From: UMGS1668 sp035447605
Lineage (GTDB): Bacteria; Bacillota; Clostridia; Oscillospirales; Ruminococcaceae
Assembly: GCA_035447605.1 (NCBI GenBank)
Contig: DAOTHJ010000015.1
Coordinates: 1 to 52,888 of the forward strand
Direction of reading: 5' to 3'
DNA length: 52,888 bases
Shown: positions 1 to 6,551 of the stretch, piece by piece
Layout of the letters: the number at the start of each line of letters is the position of its first letter
Numbering within the stretch: the first letter of the stretch is position 1
Made by a program: the position numbers and the translations under genes
The notes under the pieces: model-generated
Databases searched by the model: none
What the model was told of the DNA's origin: nothing
What the model saw: only the letters and a program-made list of their open reading frames with translations

Positions 1-234
1 GATGTGATAGGTGTTGAGTTTGGCGCTGGTCCCGGTGACGATCTCGTTAAAATCGACGCTGCACTTGTTGGCTACCTGAAAAATGACGCTGATCGGAATA
101 TCCGCCCCGTCCTTTTCGTAGCCGGCATAGGTTTTCGCGTCGATGCCGAGGGCCTCGGCAAATTCTTCTACAGAGTAGCCGCAGACTTCGCGAAGTTCCC
201 TGATTCTTGCGGGGATACCGCTTTCTACGTTCAT
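1..234 (-). CDS. XRE-family DNA-binding protein, N-terminal 78 residues (gene runs off the window)
   Basis: The frame opens MNVESGIPARIREL and continues through the window edge with no stop. Residues about 8-62 read as a Cro/CI helix-turn-helix: IRELREVCGYSVEEFAEALG gives helices 1-2, then DAKTYAGYEKDGADIP is the recognition-helix region. The ATG is chosen because AAAGGAG lies 8 nt upstream and a good promoter precedes it. Family knowledge: clostridial proteins with this opening and a linker like the one at residues 65-78 usually continue into a C-terminal cupin (XRE-cupin regulators), but that half is outside the window, so the cupin is an inference. It is transcribed away from the interrupted gene on its right. 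Confidence 0.82.
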   Translation of the reverse strand, partial: MNVESGIPARIRELREVCGYSVEEFAEALGIDAKTYAGYEKDGADIPISVIFQVANKCSVDFNEIVTGTSAKLNTYHI

Positions 235-282
235 GGATACAGCTCCTTTCGTTTCCCATCCGGTTTTTGAATATTAACCCAT

Positions 283-311
283 ATTCTAACATAAGCGCCA
301 CCGGATTACAA
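283..311 (-). promoter_or_regulatory. Sigma-A promoter of the XRE gene
   Basis: On the minus strand TTGTAA (306-311) and TAGAAT (283-288) are separated by 17 nt, about 50 nt upstream of the ATG at 234. Confidence 0.7.
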
Positions 312-519
312 CAATTTTTTGGAAAAACAAAAAAGGCTTCGCAATGCCGAAAAAGCAAAAACACCCAGGGCAGGAGGAGCCGTTTCCGGCGTCATTTTGG
401 TTTTGCTGCATGAGATCTATTCTGAATCGGCTTTCCCAGTGTTTTCCGGTTGTATTGCTTCTTTTAAGGGACGTATACTTAAAACAACAAGAGTGATTTT
501 ATACGAGGTGAAACATCAG

Positions 520-777
520 ATGTATTGTTCCTGTTTTTCGGCGGAAATTCCCGGCGAAAGCCCCTATTTGATCCGGTATGCGGTTTTTGAGGAGGAGGGC
601 CGGTACGGCATCGAGTGCACGCAGGAGGGCGCCGCGGGCGGACATTCCGTACGGAGTGCCAGGTGCCCGGCCGTAGCGGAAAATTTGGAGGAAGCGGAGC
701 GGCTGGCCTGTCGTCTTGCGGAGGGAGCCGTCCGCCCGATTCACGTCGCCGACGTGATTGAGGACAGAAGAAGCTGA
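520..777 (+). CDS. Small hypothetical protein (85 aa), DUF6514-like
   Basis: The start is the ATG at 520, preceded by GAGGTG; longer readings back to 319 have no ribosome site. The protein begins MYCSCFSAEIPGESPYLIRY and ends with a charged stretch containing PIHVADVIED. An aromatic N-terminal half (YGIEC) followed by a helix with AERLACRLAEGAVRP matches what I recall of DUF6514, a family of short Firmicute proteins of unknown role, but I cannot confirm this by a search. No signal peptide or membrane segment is visible. It is monocistronic: the next gene begins 80 nt downstream behind its own possible promoter. Confidence 0.5.
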   Translation: MYCSCFSAEIPGESPYLIRYAVFEEEGRYGIECTQEGAAGGHSVRSARCPAVAENLEEAERLACRLAEGAVRPIHVADVIEDRRS

Positions 778-785
778 ATCAGTGC

Positions 786-812
786 ACAAAATGGTTCTTC
801 TTACATAAAATG
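786..812 (+). promoter_or_regulatory. Candidate sigma-K-type promoter of the interrupted gene
   Basis: AC at 786-787, then 16 nt, then CATAAAATG (804-812). The mother-cell sigma-K consensus is AC-16/17-CATANNNTA, so only the final base deviates. No convincing sigma-A promoter is seen upstream of 859. Weak evidence by itself, but relevant to a sporulation role. Confidence 0.28.
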
Positions 813-858
813 TTACCAAGCGGCTTCATGCAGCTAACATTTCGATAGGAGGATAGTT

Positions 859-981
859 ATGGCAGAACAAAAGGCAAACAGCACGATGTCAGCGGCAAGC
901 TCTGCCTGTTTCAAGGAGGCCGTCTGCATCGATGCCGGGAGGGTATACGACAGTTGTTCCGACAGACGGTTTCCATCATGA
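859..981 (+). pseudogene. 5' fragment of a gene split by the 4.7-kb element
   Basis: A perfect AGGAGG (847-852) stands 6 nt before the ATG at 859. The frame encodes MAEQKANSTM..., then CFKEAVCIDAGRVYDSCSD, and then leaves the family sequence, reading RRFPS and a stop at 979-981. From memory, a clostridial family of about 270 residues reads VYDSCSDKDCLEDL here; its continuation DKDCLEDLPVYF occurs at 5690 on the same strand. The break therefore falls in the Asp codon at 961-963. As it stands the fragment could make only a 40-residue peptide. Function is unknown; conserved cysteines here and a Cys-rich tail in the 3' part fit a coat-like or metal-binding protein, which is an inference. Confidence 0.8.
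946..980. other. attL, left junction of the element
   Basis: Gene-side half site GACAGTTGTTCC (949-960), core GA (961-962), then element sequence CAGACGG. The last codons of the recombinase (stop 976-978, minus strand) overlap this site. The exact core is inferred from frame restoration and could shift if the two half sites share other bases. Confidence 0.65.
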
Positions 982-2499
982 ACTCCCTGCCTGAATGCGG
1001 GGAAATTTCAGCTCGACGAAGACGGAAAAGGGCAGGCCGCTGCCTTTTTCCGTCTTATAGTATATGATGCGCCCGACCACGGCTTTCAGAAGCTCGTTGC
1101 GAACGGCAGGTGAACCGGCTTCATAGACATCAAGAACAGAAGCGAGCCTCTGCCGGACTTCGGAACGGCCGGGGGCCCGTATTTTTTTGACGAAATCCTG
1201 CTTCCCGGAGAGAAATGCCTGAAGTTCCGCCTCCCTTGCGCGGAGAATGCCGCGGCGCTGAAGAAACGTATCCGTATCATAGACGCCCTGCTCCAGCAGC
1301 GTATGCAGGCGCTCCGTCTGCTGACCGCATTTGCGAAGTTCTTCTTCGGCCGCGGCGATCTCGTGCTCCGGAACGGAAAGACCGGGCGGAGGTGCCTCAC
1401 CGGTCTCAAGGCTCAGCGCCCGCAGCGTTTCGCGCAGAAGATCGAGCACGGCGCGCTCGACGTCCTCCGTGCGCGTGGTCGGGATGCAGCCCTTCTGCGG
1501 GCACATCAGAAAGTTCTCCTTCACGCGCCGGCCGCTCGGATGCTGCACCATCTTCCGGCCGCAGTTGCCGCAGAAGACCAGCGAGGCCAACGGGTTCTTG
1601 ATCTCTCCGGTGTAAGATTTGACGCGCCAGCTCTTCTCCATGATCTCCTGTGCCTTATCAAACTCTTCCTGCGTGACGAGGGCGGGGTGGGCGTTTTCCC
1701 GCACAATCCACTGTTCCTCCGGATTCTGCTCCGCAAGGTGTTTCTCGCTGCCGCAGGTGCCTTTGCGGATATAGTGCTTCCGGTTCCACACGACGCTTCC
1801 GAGGTAGACCGGATTGCGGAGGATGTAGCGCACCGAGGCCCGGCTGAACGCTGTGCTTCCGCGCCGCGGCTTCGCGCCCAATGCGTTGAGCTCCCGGGCG
1901 ATCCGCTCGGTGCCGACGCCCTGCTCCGTATAAAGGGCGAAGATCATCTTCACAAATTCCGATTCGACCGGCTCCGGTTCCAGAGTGGGAAGGCGGCCGA
2001 TCCGCGTCTTGATATATCCGAACGGCGCTTCGGAGATGGTGCCTCCGTCCGAGACGGTTTTCTCGAGTGAGCGGCGAAACCGCTTCTTATAGATGCGCAG
2101 TTCCATCCGCGCCATGAAGGATTTGAAATCGGAGGCTTCGTCGTCCGCCTCGTCGGCGAGATCGTAGACCTTATCCATCGTGACGATCTTCGTATGCGAG
2201 TATTTGAACGTATCCAGAATGATGCCCTGCTCCGCCATGCTTGAGCGGCCCAGCCGGTCGATATCCATGCAGAGCACCGCGTCGTATTCGCCGGTGCCGA
2301 CGTCGTCCAGCAACCGCAGCATCTGCGGCCGCGTGTAAAGAGAGCCGCCGGAGACGACCTCCTTATAGACCTTGACGATGCGGTCGCCGCGGCGCGCCGC
2401 AAGATCCTCGAGCTGCTCCTCATGGCGGCGGAGCGTGCCCTCGACCGTTTCCGCCTCCGGATCAGCACGGCTTTTGCGCAGATACATCAAACAGTTCAC
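976..2499 (-). CDS. Large serine recombinase (site-specific integrase/excisionase, SpoIVCA-like)
   Basis: Cuts and rejoins DNA through a phosphoserine link. The 507-residue protein shows the resolvase-fold catalytic domain (residues 1-150) with nucleophile Ser10 in YLRKSR and the DRLGRS motif at 81-86; a Recombinase (PF07508-type) domain from about 157 (APFGYIKTR) to 290; a zinc ribbon with Cys310, Cys313, Cys333 and Cys338; and a coiled-coil segment at about 365-430. Length and order match large serine integrases such as TnpX or SpoIVCA. The GTG at 2499 is preceded by GGGAGG 6 nt upstream. A weak promoter, TTGTCA-17-TTTTAT, may lie near 2540-2590. Its stop lies beside attL, so excision would separate gene and chromosome. 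No catalytic residue is missing. Confidence 0.93.
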   Translation of the reverse strand: MNCLMYLRKSRADPEAETVEGTLRRHEEQLEDLAARRGDRIVKVYKEVVSGGSLYTRPQMLRLLDDVGTGEYDAVLCMDIDRLGRSSMAEQGIILDTFKYSHTKIVTMDKVYDLADEADDEASDFKSFMARMELRIYKKRFRRSLEKTVSDGGTISEAPFGYIKTRIGRLPTLEPEPVESEFVKMIFALYTEQGVGTERIARELNALGAKPRRGSTAFSRASVRYILRNPVYLGSVVWNRKHYIRKGTCGSEKHLAEQNPEEQWIVRENAHPALVTQEEFDKAQEIMEKSWRVKSYTGEIKNPLASLVFCGNCGRKMVQHPSGRRVKENFLMCPQKGCIPTTRTEDVERAVLDLLRETLRALSLETGEAPPPGLSVPEHEIAAAEEELRKCGQQTERLHTLLEQGVYDTDTFLQRRGILRAREAELQAFLSGKQDFVKKIRAPGRSEVRQRLASVLDVYEAGSPAVRNELLKAVVGRIIYYKTEKGSGLPFSVFVELKFPRIQAGSS

Positions 2500-2592
2500 A
2501 GCGTACCTCCCGGCGTCCGCGGAGGAGTGTCATCCGTCGGACGCTTTATTCTATAAAATATAAAACGGTTTCTCCGCTTTTATGACAAAAAT

Positions 2593-2640
2593 AAAACGGC
2601 CCGCTTCCGGCTTTTGTCCGGGGGGCGGGCGTTTTTTGCA
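2593..2640. terminator. Hairpin insulating the recombinase gene
   Basis: Arms around CGGCCCGC (2598-2604) and GCGGGCG (2625-2631) flank a GC-rich loop, with T runs on both strands (GTTTTTT after the right arm; TTTTATTTTTG on the other strand). It sits upstream of the recombinase start, so it would block read-through into the recombinase. Confidence 0.5.
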
Positions 2641-2815
2641 TAGATAAAAAAAGGCCGTTTCTGCCCCCCGGTCGGGGCAGGGAACGACCCAACCAACGTT
2701 TTGATCGACAGGGCGAGCTGTTGGATTGAAAACGGGGTGTGCCCGCGGAATATCCTTGCCGTCGCCTTAAAAAACCTCATCCGGCAGGCAAAATGCCGCG
2801 CGGTGAAGGCTTCGT

Positions 2816-2881
2816 GTTTTCGGCGGAAAAAGATGCCGGACGATGGAGGTTTCAGGTTTTCGGCGGAGAAAGATGCCGGGC
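2816..2881 (+). repeat. Two 25-bp direct repeats, 40-bp period
   Basis: GTTTTCGGCGGAAAAAGATG... at about 2816 recurs as GTTTTCGGCGGAGAAAGATG... at about 2856; each continues CCGG and the copies differ at very few positions. They lie in the 320-bp non-coding stretch (2640-2961) between the recombinase promoter region and the small gene at 2962. A nearby hairpin is CTGCCCC-N6-GGGGCAG at about 2662-2681. They may be protein-binding sites; nothing else was recognised in this stretch. Confidence 0.45.
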
Positions 2882-2961
2882 GGGTGTCCGCTTCCGGAAT
2901 GGTACAGGCCCTGAGACAAGCCGCGGCCGCATAAAATTTTACGGCGGAGGGGGAAGGCGGC

Positions 2962-3204
2962 ATGGAGAGCGTGGAGACGATCCCGGAGGAGGAAAAGGAC
3001 TGGCTCGGCAAGGATGTCTTTGCCTGGAGAGGGCGCACCTGGATCTACATGGGCGCATGGGCCGGCTGGATGGAGGCGGGTGAGGTGCGGCGGACCGATT
3101 CCGGGACGGCGGTCGGTTGCCGGGACCAAAGGGAGGAGAAGCGGTCGGCGGAGGCGCTGAGCATGCTCAAAAATACGGCGCGGCGGCTGGCTTCGGAACT
3201 TTGA
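2962..3204 (+). CDS. Small hypothetical protein (80 aa), element cargo
   Basis: ATG at 2962 with GGGGAAGG just upstream. The protein is MESVETIPEEEKDWLGKDVF..., with a Trp-rich core WRGRTWIYMGAWAGWMEAGE and a basic C-terminal helix (EEKRSAEALSMLKNTARRLA). No family is recognised. It could be a small nucleic-acid-binding or directionality protein, but that is only suggested by size, basic tail and position in the element. It faces the GNAT gene tail to tail. The coding call rests on the ribosome site and length, so it is moderate. Confidence 0.4.
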   Translation: MESVETIPEEEKDWLGKDVFAWRGRTWIYMGAWAGWMEAGEVRRTDSGTAVGCRDQREEKRSAEALSMLKNTARRLASEL

Positions 3205-3207
3205 GAG

Positions 3208-3242
3208 AAAAAAAGAAAACCGCCCTCGTGCGAGGGCGGCGG
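3208..3242 (-). terminator. Terminator of the GNAT gene
   Basis: Stem CCGCCCTCG (3220-3228) / CGAGGGCGG (3231-3239) with a 2-nt loop, directly after the GNAT stop; on the minus strand it is followed by TTTTCTTTTTTTCTC. Confidence 0.75.
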
Positions 3243-3243
3243 T

Positions 3244-3510
3244 TCAGAGCAGATACAGGTATTCGGGATGTTCGGCGAACCACTTGACCGCATACGAACA
3301 GGTTGGGCGAGCCTTGAGTCCGGCGGAGCGGATCTGTTCCACCGCGGCGGTCATCATCTGGCTGGCGACACCCTGGCCGCGCAGGGAAGGATCCACATAA
3401 GTGTGGATGATGTTGGCAACGCCGTCGGAAATCGGGAACGTCACTTCGGCGATGCGGTTTCCGGATTTATCGGTCATGTAAATGCTGTCTTCATCGTGCA
3501 AAAATTCCAC
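3244..3510 (-). CDS. GNAT-family N-acetyltransferase, short YjdJ-like type
   Basis: Acetyl-CoA-dependent acyl transfer to an unknown amine. The 88-residue protein starts at the GTG at 3510 (MEFLHDEDSIYMTD), chosen because GAGG lies 8 nt upstream; a GTG at 3519 is in frame but overlaps that site. It carries the acetyl-CoA loop RGQGVASQMM after a beta strand (IIHTYVDPSL) and ends with CSYAVKWFAEHPEYLYLL, the typical end of this small subfamily (about 90 residues), so it is full length. It is cargo of the serine-recombinase element, and its base composition resembles the chromosome rather than the AT-rich gene at 4181. Confidence 0.82.
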   Translation of the reverse strand: MEFLHDEDSIYMTDKSGNRIAEVTFPISDGVANIIHTYVDPSLRGQGVASQMMTAAVEQIRSAGLKARPTCSYAVKWFAEHPEYLYLL

Positions 3511-3764
3511 AACAATCACCTCAATGATAGTATATCAATTTTTTCCAAAAATACAAGGGACAACCCGCCGGGAAAAGTATGGAGAGAAACAATTTTTCTG
3601 CCGGGAAGTTACCTCCATTCCGTCATGCCGGAACGGAACACGGGGCATGTCCGAAAAAAGGATCGATGAAAACGGCCGTGAGGTGAAGCCGCCGAAAGAT
3701 AATCTATCCAGGGTATGGCGGGCGAGCGGGTCTTTTTAAGATGTCTGAACGGGTGGAGGCCCGC

Positions 3765-3932
3765 TCAGGCGGAGAATGCCGAGGCGATCAGCAGCCCCAG
3801 TACGGCTCCATAAATCGTGGAAGAGATCGGGTGCGACGTAATCGGGCAGGAACCGGAGGGGCAGCCGACAAAACGGTAATACAGGAAACCTGCGGCGGCG
3901 CCGACAAGACCTCCGATGATAAATTTTAACAT
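3765..3932 (-). CDS. Small membrane protein, DUF6132-like (55 aa)
   Basis: The start is the ATG at 3932 with GGGAG 8 nt upstream; an upstream in-frame reading to 4037 has no ribosome site. The peptide has two membrane segments: residues 4-19 (FIIGGLVGAAAGFLYY) and 37-53 (STIYGAVLGLLIASAF). Between them is the loop FVGCPSGSCPITSHPISS. That GCxSGxCPITSxP loop is the hallmark I associate with DUF6132, a family often near redox or rhodanese genes, which suggests a cysteine-bearing membrane peptide. The role is unknown. In this element it is monocistronic. Confidence 0.68.
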   Translation of the reverse strand: MLKFIIGGLVGAAAGFLYYRFVGCPSGSCPITSHPISSTIYGAVLGLLIASAFSA

Positions 3933-4079
3933 ATCCAAAACTCCCTTCGTTTGAGATGACTCTATCATAGCGAAGTTTTGGACAAAGTTCCGTAACTTGG
4001 TTACAAAGAGGCGGTGCGCCCGGAAAACATTTTCCACGCGAAAAGCGAAAAAAAGAGCCCAAGAGAGTTCAACAAGATA

Positions 4080-4137
4080 TGCTATAATTTTACAAATATG
4101 TAGATTTTTTGAGGGAAGGCGAGTATACTTTTAAAGA
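4080..4137 (+). promoter_or_regulatory. Promoters of the AT-rich cargo gene
   Basis: An extended -10, TGCTATAAT (4080-4088), and 21 nt further a second set, TTGAGG (4109-4114)-17-TAAAGA (4132-4137). The first lacks a good -35. Either could serve the gene at 4181. Confidence 0.5.
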
Positions 4138-4180
4138 TAAAATCGGAAAAAATTGTAATAACTTAGAAAAAGGAAAATAA

Positions 4181-5008
4181 ATGTCTATAAATTCACACGT
4201 TCAACTTCCAAATGGGATTATAAAATATTTTAAAGATGAAAGCCGATCAGATAAAAAAGTATGGTATTTAGATATTGTGACGGGAGAAATCAACCCCAAC
4301 ACGGCTAGAAAATTAGGTACGGTTTATGGATATTATTCTGATGAAACCGAAGACTTCTTAAACCGGACGATAGAAGGACCAATTTCGCGAGTGAATAAAA
4401 AAATCCGCTCTTTTTGTGCGGGAGAAATTGATTCTATTTCTATAACACCAAAAATGGAGCCTGCGTTAAAAAAATATATAAAAGGCGCAATGATGCGAAG
4501 TTGTAGGGCCATATGTTTATTTTATAAATATGATATTTTGGCTCCTTTTTTTAGTCCCCAAAGTAACCATGATGCATTGGTGCAGTGTTCAATAAATCCT
4601 TCAGAAAAGGAGGATTCTATTGATGCGTTTCTTCGAGGATTTCATTTAAACGTTTTAGTTAATAAAACGGAAAGGAATTTAGTAGTTCCGAGGAATTGTT
4701 TCTATTTTATAAGAGACGGAAATAAGGAGTGTATAATTGCTCCGATATCGCCACAGGGAGCCCTTATGCTTCAACCCGATGATTTTTCAAAAGAATGTAT
4801 AAAAGAAGGTTATATGTCTTACCAAGTCGTTAAAGAGAGTGACCAGATCGAAACAATGAACATATCGGCTCTGGAAGTGGAATATGCATATAACCGCGAT
4901 TTTATTGCTTCCAATGAAAAAAGAGAACTGGAGATATTGCAGGAGTATCTTAAAAATAATAGACCTGAGCTAGAGAAACTCAGGGACGAATTCAACGCTA
5001 TAATTTAA
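4181..5008 (+). CDS. DUF4238-like hypothetical protein (275 aa), AT-rich cargo gene
   Basis: ATG at 4181 behind AAAGGA (6-nt spacing). The N-terminal region HVQLPNGIIKYFKDESRSDK, then the segment YYSDETEDFLNRTIEGPISRVNK and the late strand APISPQGALMLQPDDF resemble DUF4238, whose members open with a His-x-Val-Pro/Leu-type strand, have a YYS...E..L...E segment, and end in an I.PLSP...L motif. The function of DUF4238 is not established. The C-terminus (residues 243-273) is a charged helix. No signal or membrane segment. The gene is strikingly AT-rich, using AAA, ATA and TTA codons that neighbours avoid, so it was acquired recently from a low-GC donor. A strong terminator follows. A defence role is possible but unsupported. 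Confidence 0.6.
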   Translation: MSINSHVQLPNGIIKYFKDESRSDKKVWYLDIVTGEINPNTARKLGTVYGYYSDETEDFLNRTIEGPISRVNKKIRSFCAGEIDSISITPKMEPALKKYIKGAMMRSCRAICLFYKYDILAPFFSPQSNHDALVQCSINPSEKEDSIDAFLRGFHLNVLVNKTERNLVVPRNCFYFIRDGNKECIIAPISPQGALMLQPDDFSKECIKEGYMSYQVVKESDQIETMNISALEVEYAYNRDFIASNEKRELEILQEYLKNNRPELEKLRDEFNAII

Positions 5009-5025
5009 AAATATTTTGAAAGCAA

Positions 5026-5064
5026 AGAGGCACCCGGCTTTTCGGCCGGATGCCTCTGTTTTGT
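5026..5064. terminator. Bidirectional terminator between the AT-rich gene and the acidic gene
   Basis: Stem AGAGGCACCCGGC (5026-5038) / GCCGGATGCCTCT (5045-5057), followed by GTTTTGTT on the plus strand and TTTGCTTT on the minus strand. Confidence 0.85.
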
Positions 5065-5076
5065 TATAAAAACGGG

Positions 5077-5340
5077 TTATGCATCTGTTTTTGTATGGCA
5101 AAGGTGGGCGTTTTCCCTCTCTATCGAGCGGCGGAACGTATCCAGCTCATGCTGCCAGATCGAAACAGCCTCCTTTTTTTCTCTTGCAGAGGCAGCCGCC
5201 TCATTGACCTCAATCCGTCTCAGGTCCGACACGCACTGAGAATCATCATCGTCCGCTCTCCGAGAGGGAAAATCATATTCGTCGTCGCTGTCGCCTTGAA
5301 AAACCGCTTCCTCATTCTGGATGGCGGAATCATCTTCCAT
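5077..5340 (-). CDS. Acidic hypothetical protein (87 aa), element cargo
   Basis: The start is the ATG at 5340: AGAAGG lies 6 nt upstream, whereas the ATG at 5346 abuts it. The protein is MEDDSAIQNEEAVFQGDSDD..., with a disordered acidic N-terminus (DDEYDFPSRRADDDDS) and a C-terminal amphipathic coiled coil (about residues 38-80, LRRIEVNEAAASAREKKEAV and on). No family is recognised. It has one of the best promoters in the element, with a dyad between -35 and -10, so it is probably expressed and controlled. An accessory factor for the recombinase, or a phage-like small regulator, is conceivable but unproven. Confidence 0.55.
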   Translation of the reverse strand: MEDDSAIQNEEAVFQGDSDDEYDFPSRRADDDDSQCVSDLRRIEVNEAAASAREKKEAVSIWQHELDTFRRSIERENAHLCHTKTDA

Positions 5341-5405
5341 ATGCATCCTTCTTTCTGCCCGGGCAGAGCCGCAGAGGGTCTGCCCACTGCATGAATTATG
5401 GACAT

Positions 5406-5433
5406 ATTCTATCATGAAAAGTTTCATGGTCAA
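5406..5433 (-). promoter_or_regulatory. Promoter with embedded operator-like dyad
   Basis: On the minus strand TTGACC (5428-5433)-16-TAGAAT (5406-5411). The spacer holds a perfect inverted repeat CATGAAA-AG-TTTCATG (5413-5428), placed so that a bound repressor would block RNA polymerase. Confidence 0.72.
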
Positions 5434-5674
5434 TACCTTTTTATAAACTTCAAAAAAAATTCAAAAATTCCGGATTCAGGAAGGCGTTTTGCTCCGAACT
5501 GGATGATGCGGAGGGTGCTCTGGGGTGGAACCGGTTTTCGCTTCTTCTTTGGCAAGACCATACACAGCGCCGTGAAAAAATCGGAAAAAACCTTGGAGAA
5601 AAGCCCCTTATTTCATAGAAAAGAGCGCGATCCGGAGGGTGGAACGGATAAAAAGCACCGCTGCCGGAGTTCAC

Positions 5675-5705
5675 GATGGAACGTGCAGGGATAAGGATTG
5701 TCTGG
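5675..5705. other. attR, right junction of the element
   Basis: Element half site ACGTGCAGG (5681-5689), core GA (5690-5691), then gene half site TAAGGATTGTC. The 255 bp to its left (5434-5689) contain no recognisable gene. Confidence 0.65.
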
Positions 5706-6409
5706 AAGATCTCCCGGTTTACTTTATTGAGACGGAACAGGCAAAGATCGAACGCGCTCTGACGGTCAAAGCCAAGAGTGTGGAAGTAATGAATGTGTTT
5801 TTGGAGGTTGAGCCCATTCCGTTCAACCGGGGATTTTATTCCGTGGACATGACCTTCTATTTTCTCGTCAGGTTGTCGGCCTATTATACGCCGGTTTCCA
5901 CGGCGGATACCGTTTGCGGCGTGGCGTTTTTCTCCAAGAAGGTCATCCTTTATGGCAGCGAAGGCAACGTCAAAGTATTTAATTCCGAAGCGACTTCCGG
6001 CGAATCCACCAACAGCCCGAAAGCGGTTGTGCAGGTGGTCGATCCGATCTGTTTACATTCCCGCATGGTCGAGAGCAGTGACAACGAACATGTGTCGGAA
6101 ATCCATTTCCCGGAGAGGGTCACTGCCCTGTTCGACGGTAATTTTGTCTCAGGAAACTGCCACACCGTGCTGATCACTCTGGGCCTGTTTACGATCGTCC
6201 AGCTCGAGCGCCCTGTGCAGATGCTCGTTCCGGCCTACGACTTCTGCATTCCGGGCAAGGAATGCATCACCACGACGGACGATCCCTGCGAGGTATTCAA
6301 ACATATCAAATTCCCGACCAACGAGTTTTTCCCGCCGCGGCTGGAGGATATCGATACGAGCAACAACTGCAACTGCGGCTGTGGCTGCGGATGCAATTCG
6401 TGCACGTGA
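5690..6409 (+). pseudogene. 3' part of the split gene (Cys-rich C-terminus)
   Basis: From the Asp codon at 5690 the frame reads DKDCLEDLPVYFIETEQAKI and runs 239 residues to a stop at 6407-6409. Recognisable family segments are NVFLEVEPIPFNRGFYSVDM, GVAFFSKKVILYGSEGNVKV, VVQVVDPICL, ITLGLFTIVQLERPVQMLVP and KFPTNEFFPPRLEDID. It ends CNCGCGCGCNSCT, a cysteine-dense tail. It has no start of its own: the GTG at 5639 sits directly against GGAGG and the residues before 5690 do not belong to the family. With codons 1-34 from 859-960 it would make a 273-residue protein. I know the family only as a conserved clostridial protein of unknown function; a spore-surface role is suggested but unproven. Confidence 0.82.
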
Positions 6410-6423
6410 CATCAAAAAAAGAG

Positions 6424-6457
6424 ACGGGGCCTGTTTTCAGACGGGCCTCGTTTTTTT
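6424..6457 (+). terminator. Terminator of the split gene
   Basis: Stem ACGGGGCC (6424-6431) / GGCCTCGT (6444-6451), one G-T pair, followed by seven T. Confidence 0.75.
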
Positions 6458-6551
6458 ATGGCCGAAGCTCATAAAAATCGGGTACGGTCCGTTTGACAGA
6501 AGGGCGTTTCCGCGCTATGATTTCCTTATTATTGAAAAAGGGGGCGCGCGC

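Larger units (their letters stand above)
961..5691. mobile_element. Serine-recombinase element (about 4.73 kb) inserted in a protein gene
   Basis: Both ends lie inside one gene family. Left of 961 is the N-terminus (...VYDSCS); right of 5691 is the remainder (...KDCLEDL). The dinucleotide GA is common to both junctions (961-962 and 5690-5691); joining the flanks there gives an uninterrupted frame across the joint, as expected of serine integrases, which exchange at a 2-bp core. The recombinase gene ends only 15 bp inside the left junction, the usual place for an integrase. Cargo is small: GNAT, DUF6132-like peptide, an AT-rich gene and two small unknowns. No conjugation, replication or capsid genes are present. 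Strongly supported by sequence; activity is untested. Confidence 0.82.

Noticed and set aside
3615..3632. 16-bp string ATTCCGTCATGCCGGA shared with about 8392
   Set aside because: Short, partly palindromic and only two copies; no context links the sites, so it is treated as chance or a minor repeat.
5518..5535. GGGGTGGAACCGG, which resembles the T-box antiterminator motif
   Set aside because: No specifier stem, AGTA loop, antiterminator/terminator pair or downstream aminoacyl-tRNA gene; the element's right end is here.
5639..5689. GTG at 5639 as the true start of the Cys-rich protein
   Set aside because: The GTG abuts GGAGG with no spacing, and the residues up to 5689 are unlike the family; the N-terminus is at 859.
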